Shown here: piece after piece, positions 52,197 through 60,710 of the stretch
How positions within the stretch are numbered: position 1 is the first letter of the stretch
Layout: each line of letters begins with the position of its first letter
DNA from: an uncultured Acetatifactor sp.
GTDB taxonomy: Bacteria; Bacillota; Clostridia; Lachnospirales; Lachnospiraceae
NCBI GenBank assembly: GCA_910578185.1
Contig: CAJTPN010000002.1
Location: 1-64,000 of the forward strand
Reading direction: 5' to 3'
DNA: 64,000 nucleotides
Notes under the pieces: generated by a model
Seen by the model: only the letters and a program-made list of their open reading frames with translations
Told to the model about the DNA's origin: nothing
Databases searched by the model: none
Made by a program: the position numbers and the translations under genes

Positions 52197-52224
52197 TTTT
52201 AACAGACGGAAAGGAGAGGTAATT

Positions 52225-53205
52225 ATGAAAAAGGGAAAAAAGAGAGTATTGGTCGGGATGGGTGGAAAAGTTATGGTCATTGTCATGGCGTGTGTATTGG
52301 CTATGGCTTATTGCACCGGCTGTGGGGAGGTCAACAGCCAGGGGATGCCATCGTCACTCTCTGACAGAAACGGATCTATAAAGACTGAAGACGGGACTCT
52401 GTCCGCAGGGGGGAGCTTTGCGGATATGGTAAGCGAGAGTACCATGGAAAATATGGAGAAGAGTCAGCTTCAGGAGGCAGGTAAGCTGATCAGATCCGTG
52501 GCGCTTGAGCTGGAGACAAAGGCGTTTGAGGAAACCATGGCTGTGCTGGAAACACAGGTTCGCAATGTGGGCGGTTATATTGAGAATATGGAGGCCTATA
52601 ACGGAAGCAATTATTCCGGCAGCACCCGTTCCAGATATTCCAATATGACAATACGAATTCCAGCAGATGAAATGGAGCGTTTTCTGAGTTCGGTTTCAGA
52701 TGTGGGAAATGTGATCAGGCGCAATGAGAGTGCAAAGGATGTAACGTTGTCCTATGTGGATATGGAGAGCCGCAGGGATACTCTCAGAACGGAGATTGAC
52801 AGACTGCTGACATTTCTTGATAAAGCAGATTCCGTTGAGACAATTATTGCGTTGGAAGAACGGCTGTCCCAGGTGAGGTATGAGCTGGAAAGCATGGAAT
52901 CCAAGCTTCGCACCATTGATAATCTTGTGGAGTATGGTACCGTGAATTTACAGATTACAGAAGTGAAGGAACTGACCCCTGTGGAAGAGAAAAATACGGT
53001 AGGAGATAGAATTGTGGACGGCTTTATGAGTAATCTGCGTGAGATATGGGACGGCTTTATGGAGTTTTGTATCTGGATTGTGGTAAATATTCCCTATTTT
53101 ATCATTTGGATAGTGGTGATTGGGGCTGTGGTGATTTGCTGGAAGGGCTTTCGCCGCAGGCGTCGTCTGGCAAAAGAAAAGAAAAAGGAAGCGGAACAGA
53201 ATTGA
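52225..53205 (+). CDS. DUF4349 family membrane protein (putative lipoprotein)
   Basis: A 326-residue envelope protein. A basic, hydrophobic head (about 1-33) ends at MAYCTGCGEVN, a possible though poor lipobox (C-T-G-C). The DUF4349 domain (about 90-265) contains LIRSVALELETKAFEETM, NMTIRIPADEMERFLSS and a coiled coil (RRDTLRTEIDRLLTFLDK). One C-terminal membrane span (about 285-312) and a basic tail close it. Function unknown; the fold suggests a membrane-tethered coil outside the cell. ATG 52225 follows AAAGGAG; the longer frame lies in the terminator. Confidence 0.85.
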   Translation: MKKGKKRVLVGMGGKVMVIVMACVLAMAYCTGCGEVNSQGMPSSLSDRNGSIKTEDGTLSAGGSFADMVSESTMENMEKSQLQEAGKLIRSVALELETKAFEETMAVLETQVRNVGGYIENMEAYNGSNYSGSTRSRYSNMTIRIPADEMERFLSSVSDVGNVIRRNESAKDVTLSYVDMESRRDTLRTEIDRLLTFLDKADSVETIIALEERLSQVRYELESMESKLRTIDNLVEYGTVNLQITEVKELTPVEEKNTVGDRIVDGFMSNLREIWDGFMEFCIWIVVNIPYFIIWIVVIGAVVICWKGFRRRRRLAKEKKKEAEQN

Positions 53206-53229
53206 TTTTTTTGAAAAAAGTGTTATAAT
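53202..53229 (+). promoter_or_regulatory. Predicted promoter of era
   Basis: TTGATT (53202-53207), a 16-base spacer, TATAAT (53224-53229). It overlaps the stop codon of the DUF4349 gene and leaves a leader of about 105 bases. Confidence 0.55.
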
Positions 53230-53341
53230 TTTATCTATTCGGTGTAACGGGCGAAACGAAAGGCGGTTTACGGGAGAAGCTTGTCCTATGGCACTGGGAG
53301 CGTTTCAAGATAAATTCTGAAAGGATTGTACGGGGGTAAGT

Positions 53342-54325
53342 ATGAAGATAAATGATACACAGATAAAAATGGAAGAGGGTCTTTCCATGGTGGGGAAAAA
53401 TTCCGGGGAGGAAAGTCATTCTGCGGAAGATAATCCATATAAGGCGGGCTTCGCCACTTTGATCGGCAGGCCCAATGTGGGAAAGTCCACCTTGATGAAT
53501 CGCCTGATCGGTCAGAAAATAGCAATCACATCCAACAAACCGCAGACCACCCGCAATCGCATTCGGACGGTTTTGACCCGGGAAGAAGGGCAGATTGTAT
53601 TTCTGGATACGCCGGGTATCCACAAGTCGAAAAACAAGCTGGGAGAGTACATGGTCAATGTGGCGGAGCACACATTGGACGAGGTGGATGTGATTTTGTG
53701 GCTTGTGGAGCCAACAGATTATATCGGTGCCGGTGAACGCCATATCATCCAGGAGCTTAAAAAGGTAAAAACGCCGGTTATTCTGGTGATCAACAAGATA
53801 GACACGATCAAGAAAGAAGAGCTTCTCCACTTTATTGATACTTACCGAAAAGAACTGGATTTTTGTGAAATTGTCCCCGTATCGGCTTTGAAAGGGCGTA
53901 ATACAGAGGAACTGCTGAAGTGTATTTTTGCATATCTGCCGGAGGGAACGGCCTTTTATGATGAAGATACCGTCACTGATCAGCCCATGCGCCAGATTGC
54001 GGCTGAACTGGTAAGAGAAAAGGCGCTGCGGTTGTTGGAGGAAGAAATTCCTCATGGCGTCGCCGTCAGTATCGAGAGCATGAAAGAGAAGGGCGGTATC
54101 TGTCATGTGGATGCCCTCATTGTCTGTGAAAAGGAGTCACATAAGGGGATTATCATAGGAAAAGGCGGACAGATGCTCAAAAGGATCGGTTCCGCAGCAA
54201 GGCGGGATCTGGAGGAAGTGATGGAGATGAAGGTCAATCTGAAGCTCTGGGTAAAAGTAAAAAAAGATTGGCGGGACAGCGATTTCCTCTTAAAAAATTT
54301 CGGATATGACCGGAAGGACATTTGA
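53342..54325 (+). CDS. era: GTPase Era
   Basis: A 327-residue GTPase that helps 16S rRNA processing and 30S assembly. G motifs: GRPNVGKST, the TTRNRIRTV switch, DTPGIHK, NKID, then SALKGRN; a C-terminal KH domain (about 230-320) has IIIGKGGQMLKRIGS, the RNA-binding GKGG loop. An N-terminal extension of about 30 residues precedes the usual start, so a later start (for example ATG 53389) is possible. It begins the era-yqzL-recO run. Confidence 0.96.
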   Translation: MKINDTQIKMEEGLSMVGKNSGEESHSAEDNPYKAGFATLIGRPNVGKSTLMNRLIGQKIAITSNKPQTTRNRIRTVLTREEGQIVFLDTPGIHKSKNKLGEYMVNVAEHTLDEVDVILWLVEPTDYIGAGERHIIQELKKVKTPVILVINKIDTIKKEELLHFIDTYRKELDFCEIVPVSALKGRNTEELLKCIFAYLPEGTAFYDEDTVTDQPMRQIAAELVREKALRLLEEEIPHGVAVSIESMKEKGGICHVDALIVCEKESHKGIIIGKGGQMLKRIGSAARRDLEEVMEMKVNLKLWVKVKKDWRDSDFLLKNFGYDRKDI

Positions 54326-54431
54326 TTTTGTAACTCTCAAACAGGTAAAAGAAACACGTATAGAAAAACGGAAAATGCAGACCCTATTAATAGTTCTTTA
54401 CAGATTAAGAGATATGTAAGGGGATGCGAAA

Positions 54432-54647
54432 ATGGATAAAAGGGAAGAAAGATACTGGAAGAAATTTGAAAACAGCGGCAAAATCGAAGATTATTTGTCA
54501 TTTGTGTCCGGGAATGGGCAAAAAATGACAAATGTGTCGGGATGGGTAAAAGAAGGCAAGAATGCAGGGATATATATGTGTAACGGGAATGATACTGAAA
54601 CAGTCCCCGGTGGGGGAGTACGACAGGCATATCAGCCTTTTGACTAA
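54432..54647 (+). CDS. YqzL-like small protein
   Basis: A 71-codon frame between era and recO. The start YWKKFENSGKIEDYLSF fits the W-x2-F-x2-[ST]-G-x-[IV]-x2-YL-x-[FY] pattern of YqzL, a small protein that sits between era and recO in Bacillus. The last 29 codons overlap the recO start in another frame, which is long for this family and may reflect a lost stop. Its function is not known to me. ATG lies behind AAGGGG. Confidence 0.6.
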   Translation: MDKREERYWKKFENSGKIEDYLSFVSGNGQKMTNVSGWVKEGKNAGIYMCNGNDTETVPGGGVRQAYQPFD

Positions 54648-55212
54648 GGAGAGAGGCAAAATATCGGCGTTTGCCAGGGGGGCAAGGAAGCCGGGCAGCC
54701 GTCTGGCAGCGGCGACCACCCCTTTTTCTTTCGGCAGTTTCAGGCTTTATGAAGGAAAGAGTTCATACACGCTCTCCGAGGCGGACATTCAAAACTATTT
54801 TGAAGAGCTTCGGGGGGATTACATCGGCACCTGCTATGGAATGTATTTCGTGGAGGTGACGGATTATTATACCAGGGAAAATAATGATGAGCGGGAAATG
54901 ATGAAGCTTTTATATCAGTCACTCCGTGCACTCAGCGTGGAGGCGCTGCCAAATCCTTTGGTGCGCTGTATCTTTGAATGCAAGGCCATCGCGGTGAACG
55001 GTGAATTTCCGGGGGCACCTTCCGACGAGGGGCTTGAAGAATCCACCATCTATGCATTGCAGTACATAGCGGCAAGTCCCATTGAAAAACTTTATACGTT
55101 TACGGTGACGGATAAGGTCCTGGAACAGTTGGAATCCGTGTCTGCACGATATATGAAACGTTTTGTGGACCGTGATTTTAAGAGTCTGGAAGTATTGAAA
55201 ACTCTATGTTGA
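54562..55212 (+). CDS. recO: DNA repair protein RecO
   Basis: A 216-residue protein of the RecFOR path, which loads RecA at gaps. The N-terminal OB fold shows ICVTGMILKQSPVGEYDRHI, LLTKERGKISAFARGARKP and LYEGKSSYTLSEADI; a helical part follows. It is a little shorter than the usual 240-250 residues and lacks the four-cysteine zinc motif of many relatives. Start ATG 54562 is kept because the OB strand ICVTG begins right after it. The yqzL-like frame overlaps its head. Confidence 0.9.
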   Translation: MQGYICVTGMILKQSPVGEYDRHISLLTKERGKISAFARGARKPGSRLAAATTPFSFGSFRLYEGKSSYTLSEADIQNYFEELRGDYIGTCYGMYFVEVTDYYTRENNDEREMMKLLYQSLRALSVEALPNPLVRCIFECKAIAVNGEFPGAPSDEGLEESTIYALQYIAASPIEKLYTFTVTDKVLEQLESVSARYMKRFVDRDFKSLEVLKTLC

Positions 55213-55269
55213 AAAAAAGCAATGTTTTTGGTACAATAACAGGGTGGATAGTTTTCCAGAAAGGGATAT

Positions 55270-55905
55270 GTGAATAAAATGGAAAAGTTTGGAAAGATTG
55301 CTGTGTTATGCCTGTGTGTGTTCTTTCTGGCGGGCTGCGGCAATACAAAGATGCCGGAAACTATAGAGGATCAGACAATTTTTGTCAGCCGGGAAGGACA
55401 GATTACGCTCTGGCTGGTAGATGAGTTTGGCAGAACGGATTACAAGCTTTCGGAGCTTACCGCAGCGGCAGTGGAAGAGGCGGCACAGTTTAATGCGGGC
55501 AAAACCCAGGGAGCCGCCGTGGCGGTGGAAAAGGTGGAAGAACTGGCAGACGGCAGCGGCAGGGTGGCGATCACATATAAATTTGGAGATTGGAAGAGTT
55601 GCACGGAGTTTATCGGCAACGATTTATTTTATGGAACAGAAGAATTTTTTTACGGAACGGTAAAGGACGCTATGGCCCAGGGATATGGCGGCAGAGTCAT
55701 TTTAAAGAATATAAAAAACAATACTTTGTACACGGAAGAACAATTAAAACAGGCCCCGGATAAATATTTGATTATCACCGATATGAAGGCTAATATATAC
55801 TGTCCCGGCATGGTGGCTTATATCAGCGACGGAGCGGTACTTAACGAGGACGGCAGCGTAAATACTTTCGGTGTGGAGGGACTTGCATATATTTTATTAA
55901 AATGA
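55270..55905 (+). CDS. Lipoprotein of unknown function
   Basis: A 211-residue exported lipoprotein. The signal peptide VLCLCVFFLAGC gives a clear lipobox LAGC. The mature part is acidic and beta-rich (FVSREGQITLWLVDEFGRTD, GSGRVAITYKFGDWKSC). I recognise no named domain. Start GTG 55270 follows AAGGG by 4 bases; ATG 55279 is an alternative with worse spacing. It lies 18 bases before the glycyl-tRNA synthetase gene. Confidence 0.8.
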   Translation: MNKMEKFGKIAVLCLCVFFLAGCGNTKMPETIEDQTIFVSREGQITLWLVDEFGRTDYKLSELTAAAVEEAAQFNAGKTQGAAVAVEKVEELADGSGRVAITYKFGDWKSCTEFIGNDLFYGTEEFFYGTVKDAMAQGYGGRVILKNIKNNTLYTEEQLKQAPDKYLIITDMKANIYCPGMVAYISDGAVLNEDGSVNTFGVEGLAYILLK

Positions 55906-55923
55906 GAAAAGGATGGTTGAAAA

Positions 55924-57312
55924 ATGGAAAAGTCGATGGATAAAATCAAGGCATTGGCAAAGGCCAGAGGATTTGTATATCCGGGCTCGGAAATATATGG
56001 CGGGCTGGCAAACACTTGGGATTACGGAAATCTTGGTGTGGAATTAAAAAACAACGTGAAAAAAGCCTGGTGGCAGAAATTCATACAGGAGAATCCATAT
56101 AACGTAGGCGTGGACTGTGCGATTCTTATGAATCCTCAAACGTGGGTGGCAAGCGGACATGTGGGGGGATTTTCGGATCCTTTGATGGACTGCAGAGAAT
56201 GCCATGAGCGTTTTCGCGCCGATAAACTGATTGAGGACTTCTGCAGGGAGAAAGAGATTGTGCTGTCGGAAAGCATAGATGCCTGGAGTCAGGAACAGAT
56301 GAAGGATTTTGTGGAAGAACACAACATCCCGTGTCCTGGCTGCGGAAAGCATAATTTTACGGATATCCGTCAGTTTAACCTTATGTTTAAGACATTCCAG
56401 GGAGTGACGGAGGATGCCAAAAGTGTGGTGTATCTTCGGCCGGAGACTGCACAGGGAATCTTTGTAAATTTTAAAAATGTACAGAGAACATCCCGCAAGA
56501 AGATTCCCTTTGGCATCGGGCAGATAGGTAAGTCATTCCGAAATGAGATCACGCCTGCCAATTTTACGTTCCGCACCCGGGAGTTTGAACAGATGGAGCT
56601 GGAATTTTTCTGTGAACCGGGAACGGATCTGGAGTGGTTTGCATATTGGAGAGGTTTTTGCCGGGATTGGCTGCTTTCGCTGGGGATCAAAGAAGATGAG
56701 ATACGTCTGCGTGACCATAGCCAGAAGGAACTGAGTTTCTACAGCAATGCCACCACGGATATAGAATTCCGTTTTCCTTTCGATTGGGGCGAACTGTGGG
56801 GAATTGCGGACAGGACGGATTATGATCTTACCCGGCACGGGGAGACTTCCGGCGAGGATATGTCTTATTTTGATGATGAAAAGAAGGAGAAATACATACC
56901 CTATGTTATTGAACCTTCTTTGGGGGCTGACCGTGTGGTGCTTGCCTTCCTGTGTTCGGCGTATGATGAGGAGGAACTGGAGGGCGGTGAAATGCGCACT
57001 GTGCTGCGTTTCCATCCGGTTCTTGCCCCGGTGAAGATTGGAATTCTGCCTCTTTCCAAGAAGTTAGGAGAGGGCGCCGAAAAGATTTACGAGCAGCTTT
57101 CTAAAAAGTACAATTGCGAGTATGATGACAGGGGAAATATCGGGAAGAGGTACCGTCGTCAGGATGAGATCGGTACACCTTTCTGTGTCACATATGATTT
57201 TGACTCCGAGACGGATGGCTGTGTGACGGTTCGTTTCCGGGATTCCATGGATCAGGAGCGTGTTGCAATCAAAGATTTGGACGCTTATTTTGCGGATAAG
57301 TTTGTATTTTAG
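55924..57312 (+). CDS. glyS: Glycyl-tRNA synthetase, single-chain dimeric type
   Basis: A 462-residue class II synthetase of the alpha-2 type (GlyQS) that charges tRNA-Gly. It starts with ARGFVYPGSEIYGGLANTWDYG, has a CxxC...CxxC zinc-like knuckle (CRECHERF and CPGCGKHNF), motif 2 QIGKSFRNEITPANFTFRTREFEQ-type residues (here in shorter blocks FRNEITPANF and TREFEQMEL), and motif 3 EPSLGADRVVLAFL. The anticodon domain ends it. No T-box precedes it; the upstream gap is only 18 bases, so it is read through from the lipoprotein gene. Confidence 0.96.
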   Translation: MEKSMDKIKALAKARGFVYPGSEIYGGLANTWDYGNLGVELKNNVKKAWWQKFIQENPYNVGVDCAILMNPQTWVASGHVGGFSDPLMDCRECHERFRADKLIEDFCREKEIVLSESIDAWSQEQMKDFVEEHNIPCPGCGKHNFTDIRQFNLMFKTFQGVTEDAKSVVYLRPETAQGIFVNFKNVQRTSRKKIPFGIGQIGKSFRNEITPANFTFRTREFEQMELEFFCEPGTDLEWFAYWRGFCRDWLLSLGIKEDEIRLRDHSQKELSFYSNATTDIEFRFPFDWGELWGIADRTDYDLTRHGETSGEDMSYFDDEKKEKYIPYVIEPSLGADRVVLAFLCSAYDEEELEGGEMRTVLRFHPVLAPVKIGILPLSKKLGEGAEKIYEQLSKKYNCEYDDRGNIGKRYRRQDEIGTPFCVTYDFDSETDGCVTVRFRDSMDQERVAIKDLDAYFADKFVF

Positions 57313-57327
57313 TCAGGAAAAGGGAAG

Positions 57328-57384
57328 GGCTGTCGCAGTAAGGATAGACATACTTGTCTGCCGCTTATTGTGGCAGCCTGTTTT
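57328..57384 (+). terminator. Long wobble-rich terminator after the glycyl-tRNA synthetase gene
   Basis: GGCTGTCGCAGTAAG (57328-57342) pairs over 15 positions with CTTATTGTGGCAGCC (57364-57378), using three G-U pairs, with an inner AGACA/TGTCT stem. TGTTTT follows. Confidence 0.7.
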
Positions 57385-57484
57385 CCTTATGACCCTGAGC
57401 CGTAAAAGAGGATTTGGCTGCTGCAGGGTATTACGAAGGTAGGGATCGTTTGAATTGTGGACAGAGGGTGACACGGAGGAAGAT

Positions 57485-60400
57485 ATGAATCGGACGGAAG
57501 CGTTCCAGAGACTTGGAATAGATGTGACGAAAGACGAAAAGGCAATCAAAAACGCCTATAGAGAAAAGCTTTTGGTGACAAATCCTGAGGATAATCCGGA
57601 GGGATTTAAAATGCTGCGGGCAGCCTATGACGAGGCATGCAGGTATGCGACAGAAGAGGAGACCGATTCGGAGGAGAAAGTACAAGATACCACGCCTTCC
57701 GGGCTGTGGCTGGAAAAGGTCGGGGAGATCTATGGAAATATTCGCAGCCGCAGAGAGGTGGCGTGTTGGAAAGAACTTTTTGAGGACGATGTGTTTTTAT
57801 CTCTGGAAGATGAGGAAAACTGTAGAGATAAGCTACTGCGGTTCCTGATGGATCATTTTAAACTCCCTACACAGGTCTGGAAACTACTTGACAAAAAGCT
57901 TTCCATTGTCAGCGGCGCCAAGGAACTGCGGGAAAAATTCCCGGCTCATTTCATGCGCTATATTATTGGCAAGTGTGAGCGTGGCGAAGATGTGGAATTT
58001 GACCAGTTTGAAGGACCGGAGGATGGCGACTATGACTTGTTCCTGCAATATTATGACAGGTGCTGGCAGGCGCTGCAGGAGAAAAACATGGAAGAGGCGG
58101 AACAATGCCTGCAAAATGCGGACGGGTTGGGGATCAATCATCCCGTGATGGAGATCTGCCGTGCGCAGCTTCTTTTGAACAGAGGCAGCGGGGAGGAGGC
58201 AATCGCGCTTGTGGAGCGGCAGCGTGAAAAGTACCCTGATGATTCTCTGATTGGCTACAATACTGCTGAAATACTCTGGACACATGCGGATGCGCTGGAG
58301 CAGACCGGTGCGTGGGGGAAGGCGGATGATTTCAGGGAACGGGCAGCCGAAATCTATCAAAAGCTGAAAGAAGAAAATAATTCTCATTACATGGCAAATA
58401 TACGCCTGACAGAGTGGTATTACAAGAAAGAGCAGTACAGAGAGGCCAAAAAGTGTGCGGAGAAGGTTCTTGCCGTGGGCGGCGACGATGCATTTATGGA
58501 GTGTCTAAGTAAGGTCAACGCCGAGATTGAAAAGGAACTGGAAGCAAAATACCATGAAGAAAAGGATTGGGAGTCCGCCCTGGAACTTTGCTGGTGCTAT
58601 CTGCAAGACGGCAAGATATCCCGTGGAATCAAGCTTGCGGTGGCCATAGAAAAATCTCTTCCTCCTGAGAAGGAGACGGAATATAACGGATTGCTGGCAA
58701 AACTATATGTGGAACAGGCGGAATACGAAGACTCCATCACCATGTCAAGATTTTGGCAAGAGGGACTGGAAAAAAGGCTGGCAGATCCGGAACGTGCGGA
58801 ACCCAGAGATCAGGATCGGGTGAGACAGGCTCATCTGATACGAATGCAGTGTTATCATAACTTGGGCTACGTTGATGCAGATAATTATGCGCTGGCTGTC
58901 AAAGAGGGTGAAATCCTTATGCAGGGAGGAATGAAGGATGTTGGGATCCTGCTGGAGCTGTCGCAGATATATATGGAAATGGAGGAGTATGAGCGAAGTC
59001 TGGATATTTCCGAAAGATTGGTTGAAGACTATCAGGTATTTGCGGCATATGCTTCCTCTCTGGAAGTATACAGGAGACAGCTTAACGCCAGAGGCGTGGT
59101 ACAGGCGGCGAACCACTGTCTCCAGTATTTTCCCAATTTTGCCAAGGCATATGAATATCTAGGGAAAGTATACCTGGATCTGGACTACAGGGAAGACTTG
59201 GAAAAGGTACTGGAAGATGCGGAAAAAAACGATGTAAAAAGCCCTGTTCTGGATGCTTATCGTTTTCAGATGATACATAAGCCGATTTCCACGGCAGCGC
59301 TGAATCAAAATCTGAAAAGATTCCGAGAGGAATTTTACAGGCATGTGGAGGAAGGGGAAAGCGGATTTTATGAGAGCGGACTTCCCATATTGACGGAATA
59401 TCTGTATCATTATCCCGATGATTTTATGTTGGTGGAACGCGCTATTTTCCACAAGGCAGCCCATCATTACGAGGAAGCCAGAGAGGACTTTGAGAAAGCC
59501 CTTTACATAAATCCTTCCAATCCGTATGCGCTCAATGGGTTAAGTTTTGTATATAAATATTTGGGGGACTATGAGAAAGCATTGTTCTTCATTAAAAAAG
59601 CCATTTTATATATGGAACCGGAAATGTCCGTTGTGATTTATACCGATATGGGCAATTTGTATTCTCTGCTGGGAGATTATGAGAGGGCGCTTGCGGCGTA
59701 CCAACAGTATGAGCGTGTTGCTGCAAATAAAAATAAAAACAGCTGGTTTGGGGATAATCTGGCGAAATGTATGGCGCGTACGGGCAGGATAGAAGATGCC
59801 GCGGAGATTTATGATAGATATTATCAAAAGGACAGACTGGGTTTTTATGAAAAATCAGTAGATCTTTATCTTGGAGCCGGTCTGGAAGACAAGGCAAGGC
59901 AGGTTCTCAGGCAGTGGGGAAACGAGCTGCATATCAATACTGCGGAGCATACGCTGCAAGTAATTTGCAATACCTTTTCTCAGAATTCGAAATCAAAAAA
60001 AGAGACAGTCTCCTATGACGCTTATTACAACAACAAGGGATGGGTGGAACTTGTGTTTGGGGAAAAGAATGGGGCAATTAAGGCATTTGAAAAAATCGCT
60101 GGAAGCGGATGCGGGGAGGAAAAGCTCTGTAATGCTGTGTTTGCCTGTATTTTATGTGGGGACGACAAGCGGGGGAAAAAATTTGGTAAACGATTGCAGG
60201 ACCTGCTGACAAAAGAAAAGTTTTCCGGTAAGAGCAGATATTATAATCGACAGAGAGAGCATCTGCATATGGAATTTTTAGCGGCATACTATACGGAGCC
60301 GACGGAAAAGCTACAACAGATTCTGGACCGTGAGAGTAAGTGTGAAATCTGCCATTATTGTACCAATCCGCTCTGTAAGGAGATGGAGGGCATGAGGATT

Positions 60401-60526
60401 CTTTTCTGGCTTAAAACGGGCAGGAGGGAAGAGGCAAGGGCAAGAATCAGACGCAACCTGGAAGTTCAGCCATGGGATGAGTATTTGCTGGCGATCAGGC
60501 ATATGGCGTTTGACGATCAGGTCTGA
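57485..60526 (+). CDS. Giant TPR protein with degenerate J-like head
   Basis: A 1013-residue soluble protein. Residues 1-60 fold like a J domain (TEAFQRLGIDVTKDEKAIKNAYREKL), but the HPD motif that stimulates Hsp70 reads NPE (within VTNPEDNPEGF). The rest is mainly tetratricopeptide-like helices (about 190-900), clearest at HHYEEAREDFEKALYINPSNP and GDYERALAAYQQYERV. A cysteine cluster CEICHYCTNPLC lies near 945. Start ATG has GGAGG 6 bases away. The next gene is an HscC-type Hsp70, and J-like partners (DjlB/DjlC) serve HscC in E. coli, so a joint role is plausible but inferred. Confidence 0.85.
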   Translation: MNRTEAFQRLGIDVTKDEKAIKNAYREKLLVTNPEDNPEGFKMLRAAYDEACRYATEEETDSEEKVQDTTPSGLWLEKVGEIYGNIRSRREVACWKELFEDDVFLSLEDEENCRDKLLRFLMDHFKLPTQVWKLLDKKLSIVSGAKELREKFPAHFMRYIIGKCERGEDVEFDQFEGPEDGDYDLFLQYYDRCWQALQEKNMEEAEQCLQNADGLGINHPVMEICRAQLLLNRGSGEEAIALVERQREKYPDDSLIGYNTAEILWTHADALEQTGAWGKADDFRERAAEIYQKLKEENNSHYMANIRLTEWYYKKEQYREAKKCAEKVLAVGGDDAFMECLSKVNAEIEKELEAKYHEEKDWESALELCWCYLQDGKISRGIKLAVAIEKSLPPEKETEYNGLLAKLYVEQAEYEDSITMSRFWQEGLEKRLADPERAEPRDQDRVRQAHLIRMQCYHNLGYVDADNYALAVKEGEILMQGGMKDVGILLELSQIYMEMEEYERSLDISERLVEDYQVFAAYASSLEVYRRQLNARGVVQAANHCLQYFPNFAKAYEYLGKVYLDLDYREDLEKVLEDAEKNDVKSPVLDAYRFQMIHKPISTAALNQNLKRFREEFYRHVEEGESGFYESGLPILTEYLYHYPDDFMLVERAIFHKAAHHYEEAREDFEKALYINPSNPYALNGLSFVYKYLGDYEKALFFIKKAILYMEPEMSVVIYTDMGNLYSLLGDYERALAAYQQYERVAANKNKNSWFGDNLAKCMARTGRIEDAAEIYDRYYQKDRLGFYEKSVDLYLGAGLEDKARQVLRQWGNELHINTAEHTLQVICNTFSQNSKSKKETVSYDAYYNNKGWVELVFGEKNGAIKAFEKIAGSGCGEEKLCNAVFACILCGDDKRGKKFGKRLQDLLTKEKFSGKSRYYNRQREHLHMEFLAAYYTEPTEKLQQILDRESKCEICHYCTNPLCKEMEGMRILFWLKTGRREEARARIRRNLEVQPWDEYLLAIRHMAFDDQV

Positions 60527-60535
60527 TTGGAGCAG

Positions 60536-60571
60536 GCCGCTGCTATCGGTTGGTAGTAGCGGCTGTTTTTT
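60536..60571 (+). terminator. Terminator after the TPR gene
   Basis: GCCGCTGCTA (60536-60545) pairs with TAGTAGCGGC (60554-60563) with one wobble, then TG and six T residues. Confidence 0.85.
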
Positions 60572-60710
60572 CCATAAGAAATTTTTCCAAAATGAAAAAA
60601 ACAGTGAATATAATAAATAATTGTGTTATACTTGTATGAATCGGAAGGATGTCTTATATCCGTTGGAACCAAACAGTATTAGAAATACTTTTAAGGATTG
60701 GATGGGATTT

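Noticed and set aside
55906..55923. T-box before the glycyl-tRNA synthetase gene
   Set aside because: The gap is 18 bases, too short for any leader.
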